Below are positions 1 to 8,470 of a stretch of DNA of 64,000 nt, one piece after another (position 1 is the stretch's first letter; each line of letters begins with the position of its first letter). The DNA is from Emcibacter sp048269205 (GTDB lineage: Bacteria > Pseudomonadota > Alphaproteobacteria > Sphingomonadales > Emcibacteraceae), in NCBI RefSeq assembly GCF_048269205.1, contig NZ_JBLXJC010000001.1, positions 1 through 64,000 on the forward strand, given 5' to 3'. The notes under the pieces were generated by a model, which had not been told where the DNA came from, ran no database searches, and worked only from the letters and a program-made list of their open reading frames with translations. The position numbers and the translations under genes were made by a program.

Positions 1-137
1 AACAGGCAGACTATATTATGAACTTCTACAATCGGAAAAGGCGACATTCGACCCTTGGCAATATCAGCCCAGTGGCCTATGAGAAATTAGCCGCCTAAAG
101 AGCACGGTCCTGTCCACTTTTTTAAGACAAGTCCACA
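1..137 (+). mobile_element. 3' end of an IS3-family insertion sequence (truncated by window edge)
   Basis: The piece contains the last codons of an IS3-type transposase followed by about 40 bp ending near 136-137 in CA. The outer end, read inward on the minus strand, begins TGTGGACTTG and contains a second GTGGACA, as expected of a terminal inverted repeat in this family. Immediately right of position 137 the sequence becomes a decayed integrase gene, so the element inserted into that gene. The left end lies outside the window, and the exact boundary is inferred to within a few bases. Confidence 0.7.
3..98 (+). CDS. IS3-family transposase OrfB, C-terminal fragment
   Basis: The reading frame enters from outside the window and ends with TAA at 96-98. 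The 31 visible residues include FYNRKRRHSTLG and then SPVAYE, the hallmark C-terminal end of the rve-type integrase domain of IS3-family OrfB transposases, where the terminal helix carries the last basic residues after the DDE catalytic core. Start, catalytic residues and OrfA lie to the left of the window. Whether the full element is intact cannot be judged. Confidence 0.85.
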   Translation, partial: QADYIMNFYNRKRRHSTLGNISPVAYEKLAA

Positions 138-1278
138 ACTGTTGCACGGAACATTTGGCTACTTTTTGATAGGGCCCAAGTGAAAAAATTTTGCTTAATT
201 GCTCAGTGCTAAATGGGTCTCGTTTATCTTTAACTCTAACATTGTCTTTTAACTTCAGGCCTCTTGCGGGGTTCTTTTCGAGGAGCTCTTCATTTATTGC
301 CCAGTTAAAGATAGAAGAAAGTTTGCTCATATAGTCGTTGAGGGTTGAGACAGAGATACATTTCGCGTGCTCTTTTTTCCCTCGCTCTATCCGTTCAGCT
401 GTAGTGAGGTTTGTATAGATCTTGGTTGCATTAGCAGGGTAGTTTATCAGAAGATCACGAAGTTCGCGACAGTGGGTTCTATTGATTTCTCGTGCAGGAG
501 TGTCCCCTCCGAAATAGTCGAGCAGCAAAGTAAAAATATGCTCGTAAGTGATTTTTGTTTTGGGGTTCCATTGGTTGGCGGGATCAGCTTTATATTTATC
601 AATCACCTGGTTTAAAGTGAGCTTAGGGCTTAGTGTTATGCGTCTGTCTCGTTCGTAAGCCTCCCGACCAAACAAGTCTTTATCAACTACTTCTCCGGGT
701 TTTCCTTCTAGAAAACTCAAATAACGTTCATTCCGCTCAATCACGCCACGCGCCACCAAGCGGACCAATTGCTTGTAACCGTCACTCTCCTTTGAAAGGG
801 TCCAGCGATTTAATTTAATGAGCTCGTCAGCTATCCAATAGAACGAAGCATCAAGGGGCCGGTCGTTCTCTGGGTTTGTATAATTGGCGAGGACTTCTTT
901 ATAAAAATTCAGTTGGGTTTTAGCTTCTGCAATTTCTTGTGGTGTCTTAGCTTTTGGGAGGCCAATTCGCTTTTCAAGGGTTTCCTTCTACCACGCTCGA
1001 ATTGCCCTCTCTAACTCATCTTCGCTGGGAACATAGCCAGTGATACTCGATACATCCGCGGTGTCACTTACTGGACTTGTGCGTTTATAAAACTCTGAAA
1101 GGATTTGATGGTGTTTTTTGAGGGCTTCACGTTTGTCTGAAGTTTTCAGGGATTGTTTGATTTCTGTGAGGTTGTCGTAAAGTGAGCGAAATCGTTCCGG
1201 GATAATCATCCGAAAATAATACTTTCCATCCCTAAGATAGAGATATTGCGCTTCCTTTTGCCGCCTCATAACATCCAT
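138..1278 (-). pseudogene. Tyrosine-type phage/island integrase, interrupted and truncated
   Basis: Read on the minus strand from ATG at 1278, this gives a DUF6538-like N-terminal domain (YLYLRDGKYYFRM near residue 13) and then a SAM-like core-binding domain. The frame has one TAG at 988-990, directly after ERAIRAW, and reading continues in the same frame on the other side (KETLEKRIGLP) through to about 138, where the IS3 element begins. The catalytic domain with its Arg-His-Arg-Tyr residues is therefore lost. The gene is dead twice over, by a nonsense codon and by IS truncation. Its start lies about 85 bp from the 3' end of tRNA-Thr, the usual position of an integrase beside its attachment site. 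Base composition is visibly AT-richer than the core genes to the right. Confidence 0.85.
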
Positions 1279-1363
1279 TTTGTACCAATTTATGTACCAA
1301 TATTACAGCACGATCATATTGATATCCAACAGTTTTTTGGAATTAAAGGGAAATCTCAGAAAA

Positions 1364-1439
1364 TGGTGCCGCTGATAGGACTTGAACCTACGACCCACGC
1401 ATTACGAATGCGTTGCTCTACCGACTGAGCTACAGCGGC
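1364..1439 (-). tRNA. tRNA-Thr (anticodon CGT)
   Basis: On the minus strand a 76-nt cloverleaf can be drawn. The acceptor stem is GCCGCTG paired with CAGCGGC. There is a D arm with AGCTCAGTCGGTAGAGC, an anticodon stem ACGCA/TGCGT enclosing TTCGTAA (anticodon CGT, reading ACG), a T arm with GGTTCAAGTCC, and discriminator A followed by an encoded CCA at 1364-1366. The 3' end faces the integrase remnant, so this tRNA is probably the attachment site of the island to the left. Confidence 0.95.
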
Positions 1440-1450
1440 CCGGAAATGCT

Positions 1451-1478
1451 TTTATGAAGAGTGGGTGTGTTTCCGCAA
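1451..1478 (-). promoter_or_regulatory. Candidate tRNA-Thr promoter overlapping a 10-bp inverted repeat
   Basis: On the minus strand, TTGCGG (1473-1478) and CATAAA (1451-1456) are separated by 16 bp and lie just upstream of the tRNA. The -35 region overlaps a perfect 10-bp inverted repeat, GGGTGTGTTT at 1463-1472 and AAACACACCC at 1488-1497, which could be an operator or a weak terminator. Apart from this, 1440-1677 shows nothing recognisable until the ribosome-binding site of the next gene. Confidence 0.4.
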
Positions 1479-1677
1479 CAAGGCGAAAAACACACCCTGG
1501 TTAAGCTTCATAACCGCCGGACAAACTAGCAGATTCCCTTGCCTGCTCAAGCGAAAAATCAGTATTTGGGTGCTTTTTAGAGGCTTTTTCGGAGCTCTGC
1601 TGTGGCGAGACAAATGATGTTGCCTTGACGAAGGGCTGTGGGAACAATTACGCTAATTCCTTTGGGGAGAGGCCGCC

Positions 1678-2940
1678 ATGTTTTCCAGACAGTATTTCTT
1701 AATGCTTGTTGTTATGACCGTGCACGGTCTTGCCGCCGATATGGCGAAAGCAGATGAACCCGCAAGTGAAGTCTTTCGGGAAGTGGCGCAACTAGTGACC
1801 AAAGTAGTCGAAAAGAATTCATACCGGGCCGAAAAAGAGGTTCTGTACGCTGAAATCGCAAAATTGGCCGGGCCGGGCGCAAGGAAGGTTCCCGGATATT
1901 TTTCCAACAAGGAATTTCGTGAAGAAATCAGGTCGCTGGGACTGACGGAAGATAATCTGGTCAAGCTGGCCAAGCTTTGGAACAATCCATTTAGAACGAT
2001 ATTCCAAGTCGTTGAGGGAAAGGCCGAGAAAAATCGCGCTATACTTGCCTATCGGCCCTCAAGCAGTTGTATTGATATGGTTCTTTTTGAAAATGTTGGA
2101 GGGGAGGCACCCTCATACCAAGAACTTGAAAAACCTGCAGTATTAACAGAGGTTCAGGAGGGATTTTCCAAAAAGATAGCGGAACGGGGGTTTCGTTACA
2201 GACCCAATTGTCTTGAAACCAATGACGGCGAGAGTTTTTTGATCCGTCGGGAGAGTGGGTTCTATGTGGTCTCTGTTGTTATGCGCAGTCAAAGCCATTG
2301 GGTGGATTACCCCTATACGTTTGAATCTGTCCAGGTTTACAAGGTTGACGGGACTGACTTGAATCAGATCGGACAGATAACGCCTGTTTGGCAAAATGTT
2401 GACAGGCTTAATTGTCCGGGAGATATCTGCAGCGAGGCATTTCTCGAGACCTATGCCGATTTGAGAGGCAACTTGAGAAAAACGATTGTCAAAAAAGACC
2501 GGCCTGCAACACCTGTGGTGCTATTAAAAGGTTCCAGCAAGAAGAAAACGGAAGCGCTGTTAGCGCTAGCGGGAGTAATGAAATATCGGGAGCAAGTGAA
2601 TGATAATGTTACTGTTTACAGGGCAATATTTGTTTTTGATGTTAACAAGGTTGTTTATTTTGCGGTTGAAACCGCAAAGGTTGAACGGTTTGTTTCTGAA
2701 GACCCAGTCGAAATATTGATATGGGACGAACTAAGCTGTTGTTCGCTGACGCTTTCCAAATTATCGGGGAATGACCTGACAACTGTAGGACATTTCGATG
2801 TTGAGTGGTCGAGTTATATCCGTTCTCTTGACTATCACTCTCCATATGTCGAGATCCCGCCAAATTTTGCGGTTGAGCATAAAGCTTTCGACAGGCATGC
2901 GGAGATGACTGCTAGTCCCGTAAAATCCTTTTCAGAGTGA
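1678..2940 (+). CDS. Exported protein of unknown function
   Basis: A 420-residue protein I do not recognise. The start ATG has a good ribosome-binding site (GGGGAGAGG) about 6 bp upstream. Residues 1-26 look like a signal peptide: a short basic N-terminus, the hydrophobic run YFLMLVVMTVHGLAA, and a plausible cleavage site after MAKA. The mature part is mixed alpha/beta with several cysteines and no membrane segment, so a periplasmic location is likely. Base composition is lower in GC than the haem genes beside it. It lies on the core side of tRNA-Thr and converges on hemY with 2 bp between stop codons. It could be lineage-specific or a horizontally acquired passenger. No function is assigned. 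Confidence 0.7.
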   Translation: MFSRQYFLMLVVMTVHGLAADMAKADEPASEVFREVAQLVTKVVEKNSYRAEKEVLYAEIAKLAGPGARKVPGYFSNKEFREEIRSLGLTEDNLVKLAKLWNNPFRTIFQVVEGKAEKNRAILAYRPSSSCIDMVLFENVGGEAPSYQELEKPAVLTEVQEGFSKKIAERGFRYRPNCLETNDGESFLIRRESGFYVVSVVMRSQSHWVDYPYTFESVQVYKVDGTDLNQIGQITPVWQNVDRLNCPGDICSEAFLETYADLRGNLRKTIVKKDRPATPVVLLKGSSKKKTEALLALAGVMKYREQVNDNVTVYRAIFVFDVNKVVYFAVETAKVERFVSEDPVEILIWDELSCCSLTLSKLSGNDLTTVGHFDVEWSSYIRSLDYHSPYVEIPPNFAVEHKAFDRHAEMTASPVKSFSE

Positions 2941-2942
2941 AA

Positions 2943-4214
2943 TTACTCCACCCACTCAAGCCCGTCGAACCTGTCGCATTCGGGGCAGTTGGCGGTGTAA
3001 TGGCGGGGCTGGTGGCCGCAGTCGCGGCACAGCCAATGGCCGTCCCGTTTCGCGGCCATGGCCTTTTCCAGATATTTCTCCGCCGCGATCTGGTCCTTTT
3101 TCTGCTTTTGCTCCAGCCGGGCAGAAAGATTATAGGTGCGCACCGTGGCCCGGCCCGCCTTGACAAGTGTGTCAAGCGCCTGTCGCGCCTCGGGCCAGTG
3201 GCTGGCTTCGATGGCCCGTTCGGCCAGCAGGTGCAGGCTTTCCGCATGATCCGGGTTGAGCCTGATGAATTGCTGGACGCGGCGCAGCCGTTCGGTCGGG
3301 CTTTCCATGGGCGCAAGCTCGATAAACAGGTCGGCGAGCTCCGGGTGCGGGCCTGCTTTCCAGGCGTTCTCCAGAACCTTGCGGGCGCGGCCGTTCTCCT
3401 TGCGGGAGATCAGGATACGTGCCGCCAGCTGGGCAGCGGGGGTAAAGCCCGGATCTTTTTTCTGGGCGTCCAGCGCCAGGTCCAGGGCATCCGCACGCTG
3501 GCCGGAGACGTCGGCTTCCACGGCCCGGATGTAAGACAGCAGTGATTCCAGGTGGGCGATTTCCTCTGCGTCCAGGACCTTGTTCCTGCGGGCCGTTTTC
3601 AGGGTATCGGCGGCGGCGTTCCATTTGCCGTGATGCACCTCGATATCAAACAGCTTTTTCAGGATCCGGCGATTGGTTGGCGCCAGCGTCGAAAGCTCCC
3701 GGGCGAGGGAGAGGGCCAACACATAGTCTTCTTCCTCCATGGCCTCGTCGAGAAGGGCATTGAGGGCAAAGGGGGCTGTTTCCGGTTTGGCGCGCAGGTC
3801 TTCCAGAATGCCGATGCGGCGTTTTTCCATCTCGCACTGGCTGAGCAGCAGCAGCGGTCCGTTTTCCCGCGGCAGGTCCGTCCTTGCCCGCCGGGCATGT
3901 TTCAGGGCTTCGGCTGTATCCCCAAGCGCCCATGCGGACCAGCCCAGGTCCAGTTCCCTGTGGCCCCGCCGCCGGCGCGCTGCCTGGCGCTGCGGTGAAT
4001 GGAGCGGGTTGGCATAACGCAGCGCCCGCCAGAGTCTGAACAACAGCCACAGGGTCACACTGTAGAGCAGGACGAGGATCGTCAGGGTGGCGAAGGACAT
4101 CCTGAGTTCCCAGCTGCGCCAGGTGAGGACCATTTCGCCCGGCTGCGCCACCATCCAGGCGGCACCCAGGGCGATCAGCACGCCAAGGATAATATAGAAG
4201 GTCAGGCGGGTCAT
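2943..4214 (-). CDS. hemY: HemY-like membrane TPR protein
   Basis: A 423-residue inner-membrane protein with two N-terminal membrane helices (about residues 5-22 and 41-62), followed by an alpha-helical TPR-like region to about 385. This is the HemY_N/TPR architecture of proteobacterial HemY, which is encoded with haem genes and thought to organise tetrapyrrole synthesis at the membrane; its biochemical role is not settled. Unusually visible is a C-terminal zinc-ribbon-like module with Cys396-x2-Cys399 and Cys410-x2-Cys413. The start overlaps the stop of the mitofilin-like gene by 4 bp, so the two are translationally coupled in the hemC-hemD-mitofilin-hemY operon. It is not the protoporphyrinogen oxidase that shares the symbol hemY in Gram-positives. 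Confidence 0.85.
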   Translation of the reverse strand: MTRLTFYIILGVLIALGAAWMVAQPGEMVLTWRSWELRMSFATLTILVLLYSVTLWLLFRLWRALRYANPLHSPQRQAARRRRGHRELDLGWSAWALGDTAEALKHARRARTDLPRENGPLLLLSQCEMEKRRIGILEDLRAKPETAPFALNALLDEAMEEEDYVLALSLARELSTLAPTNRRILKKLFDIEVHHGKWNAAADTLKTARRNKVLDAEEIAHLESLLSYIRAVEADVSGQRADALDLALDAQKKDPGFTPAAQLAARILISRKENGRARKVLENAWKAGPHPELADLFIELAPMESPTERLRRVQQFIRLNPDHAESLHLLAERAIEASHWPEARQALDTLVKAGRATVRTYNLSARLEQKQKKDQIAAEKYLEKAMAAKRDGHWLCRDCGHQPRHYTANCPECDRFDGLEWVE

Positions 4215-5542
4215 AGGCTGGTTTCCTCCGCCGCGCCCGTGGCGCCGGTGGCCGGCTGCTCAAGGACGGCCTCGCCGGCTATCTTCTCGATTTCCGTCAG
4301 TGCCTCACGGGAGCTGAGCCAGAGTTCGGCCTCGAACATCCAGTCCTTCAGGACCTCCTGTACCCGTCCGGGAAGCTTTTTCATCAGATCCAGAGCATCT
4401 TCGAGGTCCAGGGCTGCGAGATTTTCTTCCAGGCTGCGCAACAGGCTGTCGAAAGTGTCTTCCACGGCGGCGTCCTTGTCACGGACGGTGATCAGGTTGC
4501 TGAAACGGTCTTTCACTTTCTGCCACCATCCGGCATCGGCCGTGCTCTGTTCCGCCCGGATCAGGGCCGGAATCATACCCTCGAACCGTTCCTTCAGTTC
4601 GACGGCGCTGGTCAGGCCCTGGTCTGACGATTTTTCCAGGGTCGAAAGGGCATTTTGCAGGGACACATTGTCGGCCAGGCCGCTGCCCGCAAGCAATTTC
4701 CGGAATGCGGCCAGCTCCTCGGCGTAGGCCTCACCGGAAACAACCCTCTCCCGAAGGCGGCTGAGGCTGAAAGCCAGCGATGCGCCGCGATTGCCCCGGG
4801 CGGCGAAGTCTTCTACCTGTGCCAGACGACTTTCCAACTGGGAAAGCAGGTCATTCTGGCGCAGGTTTTCGGCATTTAGCCGGGCCCGCTCTTCAGAAGC
4901 CTCCCGGGCCTCGACAAGGCTTTTGCTGAGGGGCACAAAAGAGGCCTCAAGTTGGCTCATGCGACCAAGCAGCATGTCGATACGGGCGGACTGGGACAGG
5001 TCCTTTGTCTTTTCTTCCCCGGTTTTGGCGGCGGGCTTCTGCTGTTCCAGCTTTTCGATCCGGGCCCGCAAGTCGCCTGGCGGTTCACTGCTGCCGGCCC
5101 CGGCCAGTTCCTGCAGTTTCAGGTTAAAATTGCGCGTCCGTTCCTCAAGCGCGGCGATGGCCTGGTCCTGGCGGTCAAGCCGGCCTTCCATGTCGCCAAG
5201 GGCGGAAAGGCCCGGTGTGGCAGCGGGGCTGTGACCGGTCCATTCCGTCAGGACCGGCAGCCGACCTTCAAGCCAGGGCAGGAAATAGAGGGTGGCGCCG
5301 GCGCCAGCCAGAAAGATCAGCAGTAACAGCAATATTCTCAGCGACCAGTTGGCTGTTTTTACCTGTTTTCCGGGCTTTGTTACGGGAGCGGTTTTTTCCG
5401 TCCCGGCCTGTTTCCCGGGTCCGGCTGCCTTTGCAGGTCCGGCGGACGGTGCAGACTCCTGTCCAGTGTTTTTGGGTGCCGCATCTGCCGCGGGTTTATT
5501 CCCGTTGCCCTTGTCTGGGGCGTTGTTATCGGCCGTGGTCAT
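4211..5542 (-). CDS. Mitofilin (Mic60)-like membrane protein
   Basis: A 443-residue protein with a low-complexity Lys/Pro/Ala-rich N-terminus (1-67), one membrane helix (about 70-90), a long coiled-coil region (about 115-260) and a helical C-terminal domain. This is the layout of alphaproteobacterial mitofilin homologues (COG4223), related to mitochondrial Mic60, which shapes inner-membrane invaginations. In many alphaproteobacteria the gene lies between hemD and hemY, as here, with 4-bp overlaps on both sides. Location in the inner membrane with a large periplasmic domain is inferred from the family. Confidence 0.85.
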   Translation of the reverse strand: MTTADNNAPDKGNGNKPAADAAPKNTGQESAPSAGPAKAAGPGKQAGTEKTAPVTKPGKQVKTANWSLRILLLLLIFLAGAGATLYFLPWLEGRLPVLTEWTGHSPAATPGLSALGDMEGRLDRQDQAIAALEERTRNFNLKLQELAGAGSSEPPGDLRARIEKLEQQKPAAKTGEEKTKDLSQSARIDMLLGRMSQLEASFVPLSKSLVEAREASEERARLNAENLRQNDLLSQLESRLAQVEDFAARGNRGASLAFSLSRLRERVVSGEAYAEELAAFRKLLAGSGLADNVSLQNALSTLEKSSDQGLTSAVELKERFEGMIPALIRAEQSTADAGWWQKVKDRFSNLITVRDKDAAVEDTFDSLLRSLEENLAALDLEDALDLMKKLPGRVQEVLKDWMFEAELWLSSREALTEIEKIAGEAVLEQPATGATGAAEETSL

Positions 5543-6270
5543 GATGATATTTCCTCAAGCTCTATATTCATATCCCGGAACAGGCTCTGCTGGTTCGGTT
5601 CGGGGGCGACCCTGACCTCTTTCCAGGCTACCGACTGTATCACATCCATTATGGCATCGCTAAGACAAAGCGCCTTGATCTGTTTCAATGTTTCCTCCCG
5701 TCCGGCCTTATGGACAAGCTCCAGGAAGATACGGGCCGTGCGGGGGGAGAAAAAAACAACGGCGTCGATTTTCCCCTGATCCAACGCCTGCAAAGTACCA
5801 TCTGAAAGTTGGTTTAAGCTTTCTGCTTCGTATAGCGGCCAGCGATCCAGCCTGAGCCCGACTTTCTGCAGCAACTTTGCAAGGTCGCCTGCGACAACTG
5901 TGCCCGCCACATGCAAAAGCGGCCGGTTTTTGTCCATATCCGGGTCGTTTGTGATCAGTTCGGCCAGTTTGTCCACGTCCCGGCTGCCGGATTTGATCTG
6001 TGTAAAGCCTTTGGCCCGGGCTTCGGCGGCCGTGGCCGGACCCACAGCGTAAACCGGCAGGGTGATGTCGGGGAAATGATGGCGAAAGGCCCTGACCCCG
6101 TTGGCGCTGGTGAAGATCACCGCCTGATAGGTACTCAGCTCCGCCGGCGGATCAAAGGGCAGAAAGCGGATGTCCATCATCGGTTCGATCAGCGCCGTGT
6201 GTCCCCGGGCGTTGAGCATCTGCGCCAGTTTCGTGCTGTCTTCCAGGGGGCGTGTCAGCAGGAATCTCAT
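5539..6270 (-). CDS. hemD: Uroporphyrinogen-III synthase
   Basis: A 243-residue protein of usual length for HemD. It cyclises and rearranges hydroxymethylbilane to uroporphyrinogen III, the branch-point of haem, sirohaem and cobalamin synthesis, in the cytoplasm. Family features are the N-terminal LLTRPLEDSTKLAQML, the region around VIFTSANGVRAF, and the VVFFSPRTARIF segment of the second lobe. HemD families diverge strongly, so position adds weight: it starts 5 bp after hemC stops and overlaps the mitofilin-like gene by 4 bp. Confidence 0.93.
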   Translation of the reverse strand: MRFLLTRPLEDSTKLAQMLNARGHTALIEPMMDIRFLPFDPPAELSTYQAVIFTSANGVRAFRHHFPDITLPVYAVGPATAAEARAKGFTQIKSGSRDVDKLAELITNDPDMDKNRPLLHVAGTVVAGDLAKLLQKVGLRLDRWPLYEAESLNQLSDGTLQALDQGKIDAVVFFSPRTARIFLELVHKAGREETLKQIKALCLSDAIMDVIQSVAWKEVRVAPEPNQQSLFRDMNIELEEISS

Positions 6271-6275
6271 GATAT

Positions 6276-7235
6276 TCAGGCTCCGCCTGCGGCTTTCAGT
6301 TTTTCAAAAAACGCAGGTCCGGCTGCATCTTTCAGCCGCCGGCCCAGTTCCCGGCCGATCTTTTCGGCATCACTGGCGGGTCCCTCCAGGCTGCCCTCAT
6401 GGATTTCACTGCCGTCGAGCCCGAGAAGCCGCCCGCGCAAGTGAAGGCTGTCGCCGTCCAGCACGGCAAGTCCGGCGATGGGGGTGCGGCAGGAGCCGTC
6501 CAGTTCATTCAGGAAGGCCCGCTCGGCCACCACCCGTTGCCGGGTGGGAGTGTGGTCAAGCGGCTCGAGCAGCGCCCGTACCCGTTCGTTGCGGCTGGCA
6601 ATCTCGATACAAATGGCGCCCTGGGCGACGGCGGGCAGCAATTCGTCGATGTCCAGCGGATGCACGCGCTCATCCTCCAGGTCGAGCCTGTTGAGACCGG
6701 CCATGGCCAGATAGGTGGCGTCCACTTCGCCGGCCTCCAGTTTTCTCAGGCGGCTTTGCACGTTGCCCCGGAAGGTGATGACTTTCAGGTCGGGGCGCAG
6801 GGCCAGGGTCTGGGCCTGGCGGCGCAGGGACGCGGTACCGACAACCGCACCGGCGGGAAGTTCCCTGAGGCTTGACGCCTTGGCAGAGATAAAGGCGTCC
6901 CGCACGTCTTCGCGCTCCAGATAGGCGGCCAGTTCAAGCCCTTCGGGAAGCTCGGTCGGCATGTCCTTGAGGCTGTGGACGGCGAGATGAATGTCGCCGG
7001 TCAGCAGGGCGGCCTCGATTTCCTCTGTAAACAGGCCCTTGCCACCGATTTCCGCCAGCGGCCGGTCGAGGATGCGGTCGCCCCGGGTCGACATGACCAC
7101 GATCTCGATCTGCTCTTCGGAAAGGCCCGGATGGGCGGCCAGCAGACGCTTTTTCGTCTCGTGGGCCTGGGCCAGGGCAAGCTGGCTGCCGCGTGTGCCG
7201 ATACGGATATTTTTTTGTCCAAGCTTTTCTTGCAC
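6276..7235 (-). CDS. hemC: Hydroxymethylbilane synthase (porphobilinogen deaminase)
   Basis: Polymerises four porphobilinogen units to hydroxymethylbilane. The core begins IRIGTRGSQLALAQA, and the cofactor-bearing Cys is in DGSCRTPIAG (Cys249 counted from the chosen start). I chose GTG at 7233-7235, giving 319 residues, the usual family length. The frame stays open to 7457, but that extension has no family character and would run into the divergent tsaD gene. It is the first gene of the minus-strand haem operon. Divergent spacing from tsaD is about 90 bp, so the two promoters must lie close together. Confidence 0.95.
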   Translation of the reverse strand: MQEKLGQKNIRIGTRGSQLALAQAHETKKRLLAAHPGLSEEQIEIVVMSTRGDRILDRPLAEIGGKGLFTEEIEAALLTGDIHLAVHSLKDMPTELPEGLELAAYLEREDVRDAFISAKASSLRELPAGAVVGTASLRRQAQTLALRPDLKVITFRGNVQSRLRKLEAGEVDATYLAMAGLNRLDLEDERVHPLDIDELLPAVAQGAICIEIASRNERVRALLEPLDHTPTRQRVVAERAFLNELDGSCRTPIAGLAVLDGDSLHLRGRLLGLDGSEIHEGSLEGPASDAEKIGRELGRRLKDAAGPAFFEKLKAAGGA

Positions 7236-7280
7236 GAAGTGTTCCCGGATGTTAGAGCCTTTTTTCTTGTCCCCAAACGC

Positions 7281-7307
7281 CTTATATAGGTGTTTGTAGG
7301 ATATAAT
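7281..7307. promoter_or_regulatory. Divergent hemC / tsaD promoter region
   Basis: The short spacer contains TATAAT at 7302-7307, suitably placed for a tsaD start at 7328, and a TATATA block at 7283-7288 that could serve as the -10 for hemC on the other strand. The spacer also holds an imperfect inverted repeat, AAACGCC at 7275-7281 and GGTGTTT at 7289-7295. No clear -35 was found for either direction. Confidence 0.35.
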
Positions 7308-7327
7308 CCAAAGCAGTACCAGTGGAA

Positions 7328-8437
7328 ATGGCAATAGACAACCCGGAAAACCCGGACCGGAAAATCCCTTATGTTCCCCCTCTTGTTCTCGGGCTGGAAA
7401 CCAGCTGTGACGAGACGGCGGCAGCTGTGGTCGATGGCGAAGGACAGATATTGTCAAATGTGGTCATGTCCCAGCTGGACGAGCATCGCCCCTACGGCGG
7501 GGTGGTGCCGGAAATCGCCGCCCGCTCCCATATTGATCACCTGGACGACATCATTACGGAATCGTTACAAAATGCCGGGATCGCCTTTTCCGATCTGGAT
7601 GCGGTGGCCGCCACCTCCGGCCCGGGCCTGATCGGCGGGGTCATGGTGGGGCTGATGACCGGCAAGGCCATCGCCGCCGCCTGCGATATCCCCTTTATGG
7701 GCATCAATCATCTGGAAGGGCACGCCCTGTCGGTGCGGCTGACCGGTGAGGTGGCCTTTCCCTATCTGCTGCTTCTGGTCTCTGGCGGGCACTGCCAGCT
7801 TCTTGTGGTCAAAGGCGTGGGACAATATGAGCGTCTGGGCACCACGATCGATGATGCCGCGGGTGAGGCCTTTGACAAGACGGCAAAGCTTCTCGGCCTT
7901 GGCTATCCCGGCGGTCCGGCGGTTGAAAAGGCGGCGAAAAAGGGCACAGCCGGCCGGTTTGACCTGCCGCGGCCGCTCAAGGGCCGCCCCGATTGCAATT
8001 TCTCCTTCTCCGGCCTTAAAACGGCCGTGCGCCGGGAAGTGGAGAAGCTGGGCGAGGACCTCACCCAGCAGGATGTTTACGACCTGGCCGCCGATTTCCA
8101 GCTGGCGCTTACCGAAGCCATCATTGACCGTGTAGGCCGGGCGCTGGATATTTTTCTTGAACAACATCAGCTGGAAAAGCATATTCTGGTGGTGGCTGGC
8201 GGTGTTGCCGCCAATAAATATCTGCGGGAAGGGCTGGAAGCCGCCTGCGGCAAGCGCGGCTTTTCCATTGTCGCGCCGCCTCCGGCGCTTTGTACCGACA
8301 ACGGCGCCATGATTGCCTGGGCCGGGGTGGAACGGCTACAGCTGGGGCAGGTGGACGACCTGTCCGTAGGGGCCAGGGCCCGGTGGCCCCTGGATCCGGA
8401 TGCGCCCGCGGCCATTGGTGCCGGGGTGAAGGCCTGA
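7328..8437 (+). CDS. tsaD: tRNA N6-adenosine threonylcarbamoyltransferase TsaD
   Basis: Transfers the threonylcarbamoyl group from threonylcarbamoyl-AMP to A37 of ANN-decoding tRNAs, acting with TsaB and TsaE. Family signatures are LGLETSCDETAAAVV near the N-terminus, the metal-binding His pair in NHLEGHALS, the nucleotide-binding SGGHCQLLVV and the C-terminal VAGGVAANKYLR. The ATG at 7328 gives 369 residues; a GTG two codons earlier (7322) is equally possible, and neither has a strong ribosome-binding site. It is followed by gpsA after 33 bp, a common alphaproteobacterial pairing. Confidence 0.97.
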   Translation: MAIDNPENPDRKIPYVPPLVLGLETSCDETAAAVVDGEGQILSNVVMSQLDEHRPYGGVVPEIAARSHIDHLDDIITESLQNAGIAFSDLDAVAATSGPGLIGGVMVGLMTGKAIAAACDIPFMGINHLEGHALSVRLTGEVAFPYLLLLVSGGHCQLLVVKGVGQYERLGTTIDDAAGEAFDKTAKLLGLGYPGGPAVEKAAKKGTAGRFDLPRPLKGRPDCNFSFSGLKTAVRREVEKLGEDLTQQDVYDLAADFQLALTEAIIDRVGRALDIFLEQHQLEKHILVVAGGVAANKYLREGLEAACGKRGFSIVAPPPALCTDNGAMIAWAGVERLQLGQVDDLSVGARARWPLDPDAPAAIGAGVKA

Positions 8438-8470
8438 AAACAGAATAACAAGAACAAAGGATAGCATCAG

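Noticed and set aside
2937..3545. Long open frames opposite hemY, the mitofilin-like gene, coaBC and the HD-GYP-like gene
   Set aside because: These are antisense shadows in GC-rich codons. They have no ribosome-binding sites or family motifs.
7236..7457. N-terminal extension of hemC by 74 codons
   Set aside because: No family similarity, and it would overlap the start of divergent tsaD; GTG at 7235 gives the usual length.
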